DNA of 32,871 nt from JAJUFS01 sp964599565 (GCA_964599565.1 CAZRFE010000024.1:1-32871), one strand, 5' to 3'. Counted from the stretch's first letter, positions 7,789 to 15,614 are shown. Translations and numbers: made by a program. Notes: generated by a model from the letters alone, not told the origin.

Positions 7789-7989
7789 GTGAATGAAGCC
7801 GGAAAGCGCGCCATCGGCATGCAGCCTTTGCCGTCCCGCATCGTGTCGCTGATCGTTGAACAGGGAGCGGACGGCAACGCCCGCATCGTGCTTGAAGGCG
7901 CGTACATGCGAGCGACGGGTTTCCAGCCGGGCGACCGGCTCGACGCCATCGTGCAGCCCGAACTCGTTTCCATATTGCGCGTCGAATAA
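7789..7989 (+). CDS. SymE-like small protein
   Basis: A 66-aa protein. The C-terminal half, ARIVLEGAYMRATGFQPGD followed by RLDAIVQPELVSILRV, fits the SymE/AbrB-like beta pattern I-x-L-x-G-x-(W/Y)-h-x-x-x-G-F-x-x-G-D. This family includes the SOS-induced type I toxin SymE, which acts as a nucleoid-associated or RNA-affecting protein. The GTG at 7789 was chosen because AGGAGG ends 9 bases before it; a GTG at 7780 would abut that site. A strong terminator follows at 7999, so the gene is its own short unit. No LexA-type box is visible upstream and no antitoxin gene is seen; an antisense RNA cannot be excluded. The W usual in SymE is Y here. The fold assignment is moderately sure and toxicity is untested. 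Confidence 0.6.
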   Translation: MNEAGKRAIGMQPLPSRIVSLIVEQGADGNARIVLEGAYMRATGFQPGDRLDAIVQPELVSILRVE

Positions 7990-7998
7990 GACCCGTCG

Positions 7999-8030
7999 GC
8001 CGCGCCCCTCGCGGGCGCGGCTTCATGTTT
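7999..8030 (+). terminator. intrinsic terminator after the SymE-like gene
   Basis: GCCGCGCCC (7999-8007) and GGGCGCGGC (8013-8021) form a 9-bp all-GC stem with a 5-base loop, followed by TTCATGTTT. The U tract is interrupted, but the stem is very stable. Confidence 0.7.
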
Positions 8031-8078
8031 CCTTCCCGCCGTCCTATCCTTCGTGTCGCCACCCATGGGAGGTGCGGC

Positions 8079-8456
8079 ATGCGCAGCAACGATCCCGACA
8101 TCCGGTTGAAGCGGGCCTATGACGCGCCATTGCGCACGGACGGTCATCGCGTGCTCGTGGACAGGCTGTGGCCGCGCGGACGGTCGAAGGCTGAACTTGC
8201 CCTCGATGACTGGTGCAAGGACGTCGCGCCCAGCGATGCCTTGCGCAAGTGGTTCGGGCACGACCCGTCGCGCTGGACGGAATTCCAGCGGCGCTATCGC
8301 GCGGAACTGCGCGAGAAGACCGCACTGCTCGACGACCTTCTTGCGCGCACGAAGCCGCGGCTGACGCTGGTGTATTCCGCCGCGGATGAAGATCACAACC
8401 AGGCTGTGCTGCTGCGCCGCCGGCTGCTTGAGCGGTCGCGAAAGCGCGGCGCGTGA
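8079..8456 (+). CDS. DUF488 family protein (YeaO-like)
   Basis: A 125-aa cytosolic protein of the DUF488/YeaO type. Typical motifs are IRLKRAYDAP at the N-terminus, RVLVDRLWPRG, LDDWCKDVAPSDALRKWFGHDP, and the C-terminal LTLVYSAADEDHNQAVLLRR. The family is widespread and uncharacterised. The start at 8079 has GGGAGG six bases upstream; an earlier in-frame ATG at 8025 would lie inside the preceding terminator. The stop overlaps a GTG in the frame of the next gene, but that gene more likely starts at 8477. It is probably co-transcribed with the DUF423 gene. Confidence 0.85.
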   Translation: MRSNDPDIRLKRAYDAPLRTDGHRVLVDRLWPRGRSKAELALDDWCKDVAPSDALRKWFGHDPSRWTEFQRRYRAELREKTALLDDLLARTKPRLTLVYSAADEDHNQAVLLRRRLLERSRKRGA

Positions 8457-8476
8457 CAGCACACGGAGAAACATCC

Positions 8477-8851
8477 ATGCAGAACCTTCTCGCCGCCGGT
8501 GCACTGGCCGCGGTCGCCGGTGTGATGCTCGGTGCATTCGGTGCGCACGCCCTGCGCAGCACACTCGATCCCGCGATGCTCGCCGTGTGGCAGACCGCCG
8601 TGCAGTACCACCTGCTGCACGCCGTCGCGATCGTCGTCGTTGCGTTCGGCGCAAGGCACGTACCGGACGCACGGCTTGTCGCCGCGGGCTGGCTGTGGCT
8701 CGCGGGAATCGTGCTCTTCTCGGGAAGTCTCTATGCGCTTTCGGTCAGCGGCGTGCGCTGGCTCGGCGCGATCACGCCGCTCGGCGGCGTTGCGTTCATC
8801 GCCGGCTGGCTGTGGCTTGCGTGGCTCGCCTTGCGCGCTTCAGGCCGGTAG
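8477..8851 (+). CDS. DUF423 family membrane protein (YgdD-like)
   Basis: A 124-aa inner-membrane protein with four hydrophobic segments. The N-terminus, AAGALAAVAGVMLGAFGAHALR, is the family signature, followed by WQTAVQYHLLHAVA, FSGSLYALSVSG and ITPLGGVAFIAGW. These are the standard DUF423 motifs. The function of the family is unknown. ATG 8477 is preceded by GGAG at 9 bases; a GTG at 8453 overlapping the previous stop is less likely. The 3' end overlaps the convergent gene on the other strand by 12 bp. Confidence 0.88.
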   Translation: MQNLLAAGALAAVAGVMLGAFGAHALRSTLDPAMLAVWQTAVQYHLLHAVAIVVVAFGARHVPDARLVAAGWLWLAGIVLFSGSLYALSVSGVRWLGAITPLGGVAFIAGWLWLAWLALRASGR

Positions 8852-9244
8852 CGGCAGCGGTTCGCGATCTGGCGGTACGAAGGTCTTGCGCGCGCGGTCG
8901 GAGTCGAGCAGCGGCTCGCTGTAGTGCCGCGCGATGAGCTGCCGCGCGTCGTGCAGCAGTTCAGGACATGCCGCGAGGAATGTCTCCCAGTCGTTCGCCG
9001 GATGCCGTTCGCGCAGGTTGGCGATGATGTGCATGAATGCAAGCGTGAGCGTGAGATGGAATTTCTCCGGCTTGCCCTGCGCCGTTGCGTACTTCTGGAT
9101 GGCAAGCGCGCAATACATCGCCGCTTCCGGCAGCGGATGCCGTTCGAGATACAGCCAGCCTGTGCGCAGGTGATTGCGGTGCGTGAACTCGTCAAGCGGA
9201 AGGCTGCCGCCCTCCAGCGCTGCCAGGAATTCGAGATCGTTCAT
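8840..9244 (-). CDS. conserved protein of unknown function (HR-HLR motif)
   Basis: A 134-aa soluble protein. I recall similar proteins with F-x-HR-x-HLR-x-x-W-LYL near the N-terminus and GK-x-x-KFHLTLT-x-AFMH in the middle; here these are FTHRNHLRTGWLYLER and GKPEKFHLTLTLAFMH. Several spaced histidines (HR-H, FH, MH) could bind a metal, which is inference. There is no signal peptide or membrane segment. Its ATG overlaps the TGA of the upstream RHH-like gene (ATGA), so the two are translated together. It ends convergently with the DUF423 gene, overlapping it by 12 bp. I cannot assign a reaction. Confidence 0.75.
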   Translation of the reverse strand: MNDLEFLAALEGGSLPLDEFTHRNHLRTGWLYLERHPLPEAAMYCALAIQKYATAQGKPEKFHLTLTLAFMHIIANLRERHPANDWETFLAACPELLHDARQLIARHYSEPLLDSDRARKTFVPPDREPLPLPA

Positions 9245-9528
9245 TTCCCGTCCTCCGGTTGTTCACGGGTCTTCTCCGCGAGCCTGTGCGCGGCCTCGGC
9301 GCCGTAATCCATGCCGTAAATCCGCTTCAGGCCTTCGATCGCCGCGAGCAGTTCGGGTTTGTCCGCGAACGCCGAGCGGCCTTCGAAGGCATGCAGCACG
9401 ATGCCTTCCAGCAGGTCACCCAGCGTGATGTCCAGGTATTCGGACAGGCCCCGCAGTACCTTGACGAGCGATCTTTCCAGCCGGACGCCGGTCTGGACCC
9501 GCTCGATCACGCGTTGCTCGGTGTTCAT
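9241..9528 (-). CDS. small protein with ribbon-helix-helix-like N-terminus
   Basis: A 95-aa protein. Residues 12-50 (TGVRLERSLVKVLRGLSEY, then LDITLGDLLEGIVLHAF) resemble a ribbon-helix-helix: a short strand with alternating side chains followed by two helices. This suggests DNA binding. The C-terminal 45 residues (FADKPELLAAIEGLKRIYGMD) are helical. The start at 9528 has GGAG eight bases upstream and a strong promoter at 9549-9577. It overlaps the next gene by four bases. Autoregulation through the TGTAC repeats in the promoter is plausible. A toxin-antitoxin role is conceivable from size and layout, but the partner does not look like any toxin I know. Confidence 0.65.
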   Translation of the reverse strand: MNTEQRVIERVQTGVRLERSLVKVLRGLSEYLDITLGDLLEGIVLHAFEGRSAFADKPELLAAIEGLKRIYGMDYGAEAAHRLAEKTREQPEDGK

Positions 9529-9548
9529 GATGCGTCTCCATTGTTGTT

Positions 9549-9577
9549 ATTATAGTACACAGGTACATTGTTACCAA
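9549..9577 (-). promoter_or_regulatory. sigma-70 promoter of the RHH-like operon
   Basis: On the minus strand, TTGGTA (9577-9572) and a perfect TATAAT (9554-9549) are separated by 17 bp. Between them lie two TGTAC copies (9567-9563 and 9559-9555), three bases apart, which could be operator half-sites. The -35 lies inside the 3' end of the upstream SDR gene. Confidence 0.65.
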
Positions 9578-10416
9578 TCAACATCACGAAGACTTGCATG
9601 GATTCCTTCTGCAACCTCCTCGTACAGCAGGTGAAAACCGCGCAACCGGAGGAGTTTCGCGTTGTCCACTTCGCGCTGGTCGCGCAGGAAGCTCTGCCAG
9701 CCGGCGGAAATTTCCGCAGAATCAGCAGGCACGCGGCGGGGGCGGGGAAGGCCGGCGAGGTCCGCGACAAGGTCATGGAAGGCGGCCACGGAAAGCGGAT
9801 TTCCATCGCTGACGTTCCATGGGCCGGTCTCGCGCGCATCGGCGATCGCGACGGCGGCGCGGACGAGGTCGTCCACGTGGATGCGGTTGCCGGGTCCGCC
9901 TGTCGCGGCGTCCGGCACCGGCTCGCCGCGGCGCAGCCGTTCCAGCGGCAGACGGCCGGGCCCATAGATTCCGGCGACCCGCAGGATCGCGAGGGCCGCG
10001 CAGTTTGCTTCTGCCCAGGTACGGGCAACATTCTCCGCCGCGACTCGCCGGCGCGCCCGGTCGTTGGTCGGACTCAGCGGTGTTTCTTCCGTGACGCGCA
10101 GGCCCCGCTGGTTTCCGTACACGCCGGTCGTGCCGAACGCGGTGAAATGCGCGGGCGGCGGCAGGTGGCCGAGGAGTCTTTCAAGGCGCGGATCCGTCAC
10201 GCCGTGATCCGGTGGCGGCACGGTGTAATAGACGCGATCCGCCCTGGGCTGCGCGGGCAGGTGCGCGGCGTCGAGGTCGAGCGGCAGGTGTTCGGCCCCC
10301 TCGGGCGGCGGCAGCGTCCCGCGCGAGGAAACCGTCACGTCGTCGCCGCGCGCAAGATGCGCCCGCGCGATCCGCCTGCCGGTGTAGCCGGCGCCGATGA
10401 CGAGCACATGCATCAT
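9571..10416 (-). CDS. NAD-dependent epimerase/dehydratase-family (SDR) protein, YeeZ-like
   Basis: A 281-aa protein with the extended-SDR nucleotide motif VLVIGAGYTGRRIA at residues 4-17, then DLDAAHLP, FTAFGTTGVYGNQRG, LRVAGIYGPGR and NRIHVDDLVRA. These match the YeeZ-like group of NAD(P)-binding proteins. The usual YxxxK catalytic pair is not visible: where it would fall, the sequence reads TNDRARRRVAAE. It may therefore act as an atypical dehydrogenase or have another role. ATG 10416 has AGG five bases upstream; a second ATG follows immediately at 10413. It is divergent from the ferredoxin-reductase gene. The stop is just inside the promoter of the next operon. Confidence 0.8.
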   Translation of the reverse strand: MMHVLVIGAGYTGRRIARAHLARGDDVTVSSRGTLPPPEGAEHLPLDLDAAHLPAQPRADRVYYTVPPPDHGVTDPRLERLLGHLPPPAHFTAFGTTGVYGNQRGLRVTEETPLSPTNDRARRRVAAENVARTWAEANCAALAILRVAGIYGPGRLPLERLRRGEPVPDAATGGPGNRIHVDDLVRAAVAIADARETGPWNVSDGNPLSVAAFHDLVADLAGLPRPRRVPADSAEISAGWQSFLRDQREVDNAKLLRLRGFHLLYEEVAEGIHASLRDVDW

Positions 10417-10523
10417 GAAGCCTGCGGTTCAGTTTCGAGGTGGATTGCGGGACAATACATGACAAATTTACTCGGGATATTGGCGCGTTCGCGCCCGCCA
10501 CTCACAGGTCCGGCAGTGCATTC

Positions 10524-11576
10524 ATGAGTATCAAGGTTCGCCTGATTCCCAGCCAGCGCGAGTTCACGGTCGCGGACGGAGAAACGGTGCTGGACGCCGC
10601 GCTCCGCCAGGGCATTGCGCTGCCGTACGGTTGCCGTTCCGGCAGCTGCGGCACCTGCGCATGCCGCGCGGTGTCGGGCAGCGTGGATTATCCCGAAGGT
10701 CCGCCGCTCGGTCTCACCGACCGCGAAGTGGCCGAAGGCTACATCCTCGCGTGCCGCGCCGCACCGCACGAAGACCTTGTCATCGAGGCGCAGGAACTGG
10801 CGGGGCTCGGCGACGTCGTCATCAAGACGCTGCCGGCGCGCGTCGTGAAGATGGAAAAGCTCAACCACGACACCATGCGCGTGTGGCTGAAACTGCCGGC
10901 CGTCGAACGCCTGCAGTTTCTCGCTGGCCAGTATGTCGACATCCTGCTTCGCGAAGGCGGGCGGCGCAGCTTCTCGCTCGCCAATCCCCCGCATCGCGAC
11001 GAGCTGCTCGAACTGCACATTCGCCACATCCCCGGCGGCGAGTTCACCACGAAGGTATTCGCGGAAATGCGCGAGAAGGCGCTGGTGCGGCTGCAGGGTC
11101 CGCTCGGCACGTTCTACCTGCGGGAAAATTCCGAGCGGCCCGTGATTCTCATCGGCGGCGGTACGGGCTTCGCGCCGTTGAAGGCAATGCTCGAACACGC
11201 CTTCCACGCCGACATGAAGCGGCCGGTGCATCTTTACTGGGGCGTGCGCCAGCGGCGCGATTTCTATCTCGAGGATGTTCCCGCGCAATGGGTGCGCGAG
11301 CACGCGAACGTCACGTACACGCCGGTGCTGTCCGAGCCGGATGCGAACTGGCGGGGAAGAACGGGCTGGGTGCACGAAGCGGTGATTGCGGATCACGCCG
11401 ACCTTGCCGCGCATGATGTGTACATGGCGGGACCGCCCCCGATGATCATGGCCGCCAAGACGGCGTTCCTTGCGGCCGGCCTGCCGTACGACCGGCTGTT
11501 CTACGACTCGTTCGATTTCGCGCCGGAGGTGCAGTCGCGGCTGGATGCGCTGGCGGAAGCGGCGAAGCGCGACTGA
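10524..11576 (+). CDS. 2Fe-2S ferredoxin/FAD/NAD reductase, CDP-6-deoxy-glucoseen reductase-like
   Basis: A 350-aa soluble electron-transfer flavoprotein. The N-terminal plant-type ferredoxin domain (1-90) has cluster cysteines C37, C42 and C45 in CRSGSCGTC, and C77 in ILACRA. The FAD domain has RRSFSLANPP. The NAD domain has VILIGGGTGFAPLKAM and ends with YMAGPPPMI. This order matches the E3-type reductases annotated as CDP-4-keto-6-deoxyglucose-3-dehydrase reductase, and also phenol hydroxylase or methane monooxygenase reductases. No deoxysugar genes are near, so the substrate is probably another redox partner; the annotation by name should be treated with care. ATG 10524 begins the ferredoxin domain; upstream in-frame codons look like leader. 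The ribosome site is weak. Confidence 0.82.
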   Translation: MSIKVRLIPSQREFTVADGETVLDAALRQGIALPYGCRSGSCGTCACRAVSGSVDYPEGPPLGLTDREVAEGYILACRAAPHEDLVIEAQELAGLGDVVIKTLPARVVKMEKLNHDTMRVWLKLPAVERLQFLAGQYVDILLREGGRRSFSLANPPHRDELLELHIRHIPGGEFTTKVFAEMREKALVRLQGPLGTFYLRENSERPVILIGGGTGFAPLKAMLEHAFHADMKRPVHLYWGVRQRRDFYLEDVPAQWVREHANVTYTPVLSEPDANWRGRTGWVHEAVIADHADLAAHDVYMAGPPPMIMAAKTAFLAAGLPYDRLFYDSFDFAPEVQSRLDALAEAAKRD

Positions 11577-11588
11577 CCGCCCATGAAG

Positions 11589-11620
11589 AAAGAGCCGGCA
11601 TTGCCGGCTCTTTCATTTTT
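11589..11620. terminator. bidirectional intrinsic terminator
   Basis: AAAGAGCCGGC (11589-11599) and GCCGGCTCTTT (11603-11613) make an 11-bp stem with an ATT loop, followed by CATTTTT. The flanking A and T runs let it work for the reductase gene on the plus strand and for hemY at the end of the minus-strand operon. Confidence 0.9.
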
Positions 11621-11642
11621 CATCTTGCCAGTTATCCGCCCG

Positions 11643-12833
11643 TCACTTCCTGATCTCCGGGCACATCTCCAGTCCCCTCCGGTATGCCTGCATCGCGGCT
11701 TCCGGCTGGCCGAGTTCCTGCAGCAACTGGCCGAGGCGGCGAAACGTCTGCGCGCGCGGCTGCACGCGGGCGCTCATCTCAAGATAGCTGCGCGCCTTGC
11801 CCCACAGCCGGTTGGTGGCGCACAGGTGTCCGGCCGCGTACAGGAGCGCGGCGTTGTCGCCGTGTTCCTTCAGCCAGGATTCCACGCGCGCAAGCTGCTT
11901 CTCCGGTTGCGAGCTCTGCACCTCGCCGTAAAGCAGGACCAGTTCGTCATCCCATTGTGCCTTCAGTGCATCGCGCAGCACCGCTTCGGCACGGTCGCCT
12001 GCGTTCGCAGCAAGCAGCGCATGCGCATACGCGCGCACCACGGAACGGTGCCGGCGCAGGCGGCGCGGCGTGTTCCGCCAGATGCCGTCGAGCACGGCTG
12101 CATTCCCGGGAGATGCACCCGCGAAGGCTTCTTCGAGCGTGCGTACTTCAATGCGTTCGAGATCCGCCGGGCGGATGACGTCGGTTTTCCGAAGGCGGGG
12201 AATGAGTTCTTCCAGGTGCCGCCAGTCGCCGAGGTTTTCATAGACGCGCGCCAGCAGTTTCAGGCCGAACGCATGTCCGGGGCTGTGTTCCTGGAGCTGG
12301 CGCAATGTCGCGAGCGAGCGCTCGACCTGGCCGTGCACAAGCTGCAGTTCCGCCTGCGTGAGCATGACGGCGACAGTCGCCTGCGGTGTCGTTTCGTACG
12401 CGGCCTTGAGGTGCGCATCGCGCCGCTCGTCCTCGCCGAGCAACTGCGCAGCGCGCGCAGCGGCAAGGTAATTGATCAGCGGCATTTCGCTGTCGCGCGC
12501 GTTGCGCACGAGGCGGCGCTCGCCGTCGCGCCAGCGGCCTTCGGCGATCTCGATGAGTCCGCGCGTCAGCGACTGGCGGGCACGCAGCTGCCGGCGGCGC
12601 AGAAGGCGCGCGCGCAGTCTCGCGGGGAAGCCCCACAGCCACAGCACGAGCGTGACGATGAGCCACAGCCCGAGCAGTGCGCCGAGGCACAGCAGCGCGA
12701 ACATCGCGAGCGTCAGTTCGAACACCTGGCCGCCGTGGAAGATGCGCACGAGGCCCGGGTCCTGTTCGAGGCCGACGCCGAGCGCGACCGCCGCGGCGAG
12801 TGTCAGCAGCACGAAGAAAATCCAGCGAATCAT
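11643..12833 (-). CDS. hemY: proteobacterial HemY (TPR membrane protein)
   Basis: A 396-aa inner-membrane protein. Two N-terminal membrane helices (MIRWIFFVLLTLAAAVALGVGL and LAMFALLCLGALLGLWLIV) flank a short loop. The HemY_N region (RARLLRRRQLRARQSLTRGLIEIAEG) follows, and then TPR-like repeats to the C-terminus (ARSYLEMSARVQP and RLGQLLQELGQPEAAMQAYRRGLEM). It is the last gene of the hem cluster. Its start overlaps the hemX stop (ATGA). This HemY is unrelated to the Bacillus protoporphyrinogen oxidase of the same name; its precise role around late heme synthesis is not settled. A bidirectional terminator follows. Confidence 0.93.
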   Translation of the reverse strand: MIRWIFFVLLTLAAAVALGVGLEQDPGLVRIFHGGQVFELTLAMFALLCLGALLGLWLIVTLVLWLWGFPARLRARLLRRRQLRARQSLTRGLIEIAEGRWRDGERRLVRNARDSEMPLINYLAAARAAQLLGEDERRDAHLKAAYETTPQATVAVMLTQAELQLVHGQVERSLATLRQLQEHSPGHAFGLKLLARVYENLGDWRHLEELIPRLRKTDVIRPADLERIEVRTLEEAFAGASPGNAAVLDGIWRNTPRRLRRHRSVVRAYAHALLAANAGDRAEAVLRDALKAQWDDELVLLYGEVQSSQPEKQLARVESWLKEHGDNAALLYAAGHLCATNRLWGKARSYLEMSARVQPRAQTFRRLGQLLQELGQPEAAMQAYRRGLEMCPEIRK

Positions 12834-13924
12834 TCCGCGCGCGCTCCCGTCTGCATGCGGCGGTCACCGTTGAGTTCGCGGAAACGGTCCAGCGCCGGCG
12901 TGATGGACGGCAGCTCGGGCTGCAGCGCGACGCCGAGCAGGCCGGTAAGGTCCGCGACGGCGCTCGCGACAGCGGGATCGTTCACGTCGAAATACTGGTT
13001 CAGCCATTCACGCGCGAGTTCCAGGCTCTGCCGGTACACGACGGCGTCGCCCGCGAGCAGCGCGCTGCGTGCGGCGGCGAGCTGCAGCTCGACATTGCGA
13101 TAGAGAAAGAAATGCTCCTGCGGCGTGAGCAGCGGCGGTGGCGGCTCCGCGCGGCGCACGATGACGAGCTTGTCGAACACGCGTGCAATGCCCGCGCGCG
13201 TGCGCTGCCACCAGCCTGCATCCGGATTCGCTTCCGCGACGGCATCCTCGATCGCGCGCGCATGCCGCGCCTGGCGCAGCGGCAGCGCGGACACCTGGCG
13301 CATGAGACTGCCGAGCTTGATCGCCATGCCGCTGACATCTGGCAGGTTGACCGCGCGCAGCGCGGCCAGGTGATCCGCGATGAGCTGCCGCACGGCATTC
13401 AGGCGCGGGTCCGCGAGCCGGCTCAGCCGGTCGTCGGCAGCCTGCAAGGCGTAGATCGCGGTGTCGACGTCCTGCGTGAGGTAAAGCTCGTCCGCGGCGA
13501 TGCGCAGCAGGTATTCGACTTCCGCCTCGATGAGATCGCGGCGGCCGCCCTGCGCGGCATCGCGCAGCGTGTCCATGCCGCTCGCGAGTGCATTCATGCG
13601 CTCCCCAAGCTCCGCCTGCGCAGCAGCGATGCCTGTGCCGAGCGCGTCAAAGTCGTCCTGTGCGACGCGCGTCTCGGCAAGCCGCTCGATGCGATCTTCG
13701 AGCGTGGCGATATCCGCAAGCGCTGCGTCGTAGCGCGCCTTCTCGACCTTTAGCTGCTGCCAGCCGAACCATGCCGCCGCCGCGAGTGCAGCGAGCACGA
13801 GCGCGATCAGCAGCAGGCGCAACGCCGCACGCAGCGCGCGACGTTCACGGCGCGGTTTCACCGGCTTGCCCGCTGTCTCATCAACCGGCGTTGCCGCCTT
13901 GTCATTCGTGTCTTCGGTATTCAT
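12830..13924 (-). CDS. hemX: HemX family membrane protein
   Basis: A 364-aa protein with a charged N-terminal cytoplasmic segment rich in K, D, E and T. One membrane helix follows (LRLLLIALVLAALAAAAWFGW), then a coiled coil (about 70-130). A helical periplasmic domain comes next, with LIEAEVEYLLRIAADELYLTQDV and VRRAEPPPPLLTPQEHFFLYRNVELQLAAAR, both typical of HemX. It is often mislabelled uroporphyrinogen-III C-methyltransferase; no methyltransferase motif is present. ATG 13924 has AGGA upstream and overlaps the hemD stop. An upstream in-frame extension (MARPAPGSP) lies inside hemD and is less likely. Confidence 0.92.
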   Translation of the reverse strand: MNTEDTNDKAATPVDETAGKPVKPRRERRALRAALRLLLIALVLAALAAAAWFGWQQLKVEKARYDAALADIATLEDRIERLAETRVAQDDFDALGTGIAAAQAELGERMNALASGMDTLRDAAQGGRRDLIEAEVEYLLRIAADELYLTQDVDTAIYALQAADDRLSRLADPRLNAVRQLIADHLAALRAVNLPDVSGMAIKLGSLMRQVSALPLRQARHARAIEDAVAEANPDAGWWQRTRAGIARVFDKLVIVRRAEPPPPLLTPQEHFFLYRNVELQLAAARSALLAGDAVVYRQSLELAREWLNQYFDVNDPAVASAVADLTGLLGVALQPELPSITPALDRFRELNGDRRMQTGARAE

Positions 13925-14685
13925 CGGGGATCCTGGCGCCGGCCGCGCCACCAGTTCACGAGCGCCGCGATCAGCGCATCATCGGATGCGCCCGTGGCAA
14001 CGATGGGCGTGGGGCGTATGTCGAATTCGAGCGCCAATTTAAGCATACGCTCCGTGGGCATAACCAGTTGCGCACCGGCAAGGAATCGTCTTCCTTCCGC
14101 GTCCAGCATGGCATGCAGGCTTTCCAGTATCGCGCGGCTGGTCACGATGAGGGCGTCGTCGATGCCGTGCGTGCGCCAGCGGTTCAGCAGCGGTTCCGCG
14201 CCGCCCGCCGCGCCGCGCCGCTCATACACCTCCACGAACGCCACGTCCGCGCCGCGCGCGCGCAGCGTTTCCGCCAGCAGTCCCCGTCCGCCCCGGCCAC
14301 GCACGATCCACACCGTTGCACCGGTCATGTCGTGAAAGGCCGGCAGTTCGAGCAGGCCTTCGGATTCCTCGCGGTCGGGAACGGCATCGACGCGCACACC
14401 GGCTGTGCGCAGTGCGTTCGCGGTTGCAGCGCCGATGGCGGCGATGCGTGTCTCGCCGATGCGGCTGCGCACGCGCGGCAATCCGTGCTCGACGGCGGCG
14501 ATGCTTGCAAAGATCGCCCAGTCCGGCGCACGCGCCGGCAACGGCGGGGCGGGCAGCGGGTGGATGTCGATGACGGGAAAGAAGAATGCATCGCCGCCGT
14601 TCTCGGCAATGCGTCTGCACAGCGTCTCGCCGCGTCCCGCCGGCCGCATCACGACAATGCGTGCGCCCGCCAGGGAATCGCGCAT
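13921..14685 (-). CDS. hemD: uroporphyrinogen-III synthase
   Basis: A 254-aa cytosolic enzyme that cyclises hydroxymethylbilane to uroporphyrinogen III with inversion of ring D. It starts MRDSLAGARIVVMRPAGRGETL, and the family landmarks are PVIDIHPLP, DWAIFASIAAVEHGL, AAIGAATANALRTAGV, GATVWIVRGRGGRGLLAETLRARGA and ALIVTSRAILESL. Sequence conservation in this family is always low, so context carries weight. It starts two bases after the hemC stop and is followed by hemX with an ATGA overlap. A longer frame upstream of 14685 runs antisense-like through hemC and is not used. Confidence 0.93.
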   Translation of the reverse strand: MRDSLAGARIVVMRPAGRGETLCRRIAENGGDAFFFPVIDIHPLPAPPLPARAPDWAIFASIAAVEHGLPRVRSRIGETRIAAIGAATANALRTAGVRVDAVPDREESEGLLELPAFHDMTGATVWIVRGRGGRGLLAETLRARGADVAFVEVYERRGAAGGAEPLLNRWRTHGIDDALIVTSRAILESLHAMLDAEGRRFLAGAQLVMPTERMLKLALEFDIRPTPIVATGASDDALIAALVNWWRGRRQDPR

Positions 14686-14687
14686 CG

Positions 14688-15614
14688 TCACGTGCCGCGC
14701 AGTCCGGCGAGCACGTCGGCCGCGCCGTTGGCGAGCATTTCCGCGGCGAGACCTTCGCCCAGCGCTTCCGCGTCGTGCGCGCTGCCGCGGCGTTCGCCGC
14801 GCACGATGCGCACGCCATCCGGCGAGCCGACCAGGCCGCGCAGGTGAAGCGTGTCGCCATCGAGCGTTGCATACCCGGCGACGGGAACATCGCAGCCGCC
14901 CTGCAGTCGCCGGTTGAGTGCGCGTTCTGCGCGCGTGCGCAGCGCCGTCGGCGCGTGTTCGAGAACCTTCACGCAATCGATCACGGCATGGTTTTCCGCA
15001 AGGCATTCAATGCCGAGCGTGCCCTGTGCGATCGCCGGCAGGCATTGTTCGGGTGCGAGCACGGACGCGATGCGCTCACCCATGCCGAGCCGTTGCAGGC
15101 CCGCTGCGGCGAGAATGATCGCGTCGTATTCGCCCGCATCGAGCCTGCCGAGCCGCGTGCCGACATTGCCGCGCAGCGTGACAAGTTCGAGATCGGGGCG
15201 CAGCGCCTTCAGCTGGCATTGCCGGCGCAGGCTCGACGAACCGACGCGCGCACCGCGCGGCAGGGCATCGAGCGTCGCGTGATGGTTCGAGACAAACGCA
15301 TCGCGCGGGTCTTCGCGCTCGAGCATCGCGGCGAGCGTGAAGTTCGCGGGCATTTCCGCGGTGACATCCTTCATGGAATGCACCGCGAGATCGGCGCGGC
15401 CTTCCTGCATCGCGATTTCCAGTTCCTTGATGAACAGTCCCTTGCCACCGACCTTCGACAGCGAACGGTCGAGAATCTCGTCGCCGCGCGTCGACAGCGG
15501 CACGAGTTCGATGCGAAGGCCGGGATGCGCCGTGCGCAGGCGTTCGGCGACGTGTTCCGCCTGCCAGAGCGCAAGCGGCGACTTTCGGGTGGCGATGCGA
15601 ATCTTGTCGGGCAT
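14688..15614 (-). CDS. hemC: porphobilinogen deaminase
   Basis: A 308-aa enzyme that joins four porphobilinogen units into hydroxymethylbilane. Hallmarks include IRIATRKSPLALWQAEHV at the N-terminus, TRGDEILDRSL, KGLFIKELE, DLAVHSMKDV, RVGSSSLRRQCQL, LRGNVGTRL, and RRLQGGCDVPVAGYA with the dipyrromethane-cofactor cysteine C241. ATG 15614 matches the usual family start; an upstream in-frame extension to 15704 has no support. The ribosome site is weak. It begins 103 bp after algR, the only sizeable gap in the algZ-hemY block, so a separate promoter is likely there. Confidence 0.96.
   Translation of the reverse strand: MPDKIRIATRKSPLALWQAEHVAERLRTAHPGLRIELVPLSTRGDEILDRSLSKVGGKGLFIKELEIAMQEGRADLAVHSMKDVTAEMPANFTLAAMLEREDPRDAFVSNHHATLDALPRGARVGSSSLRRQCQLKALRPDLELVTLRGNVGTRLGRLDAGEYDAIILAAAGLQRLGMGERIASVLAPEQCLPAIAQGTLGIECLAENHAVIDCVKVLEHAPTALRTRAERALNRRLQGGCDVPVAGYATLDGDTLHLRGLVGSPDGVRIVRGERRGSAHDAEALGEGLAAEMLANGAADVLAGLRGT

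Noticed and set aside
8025..8078. Earlier ATG for the DUF488 protein
   Set aside because: It lies in the tail of the preceding terminator and adds residues not typical of the family; GGGAGG supports 8079.
11583..14847. Long plus-strand frames antisense to hemY, hemX and hemD
   Set aside because: Low-complexity Arg/Ala-rich translations with no family features; the hem genes on the other strand are clear.
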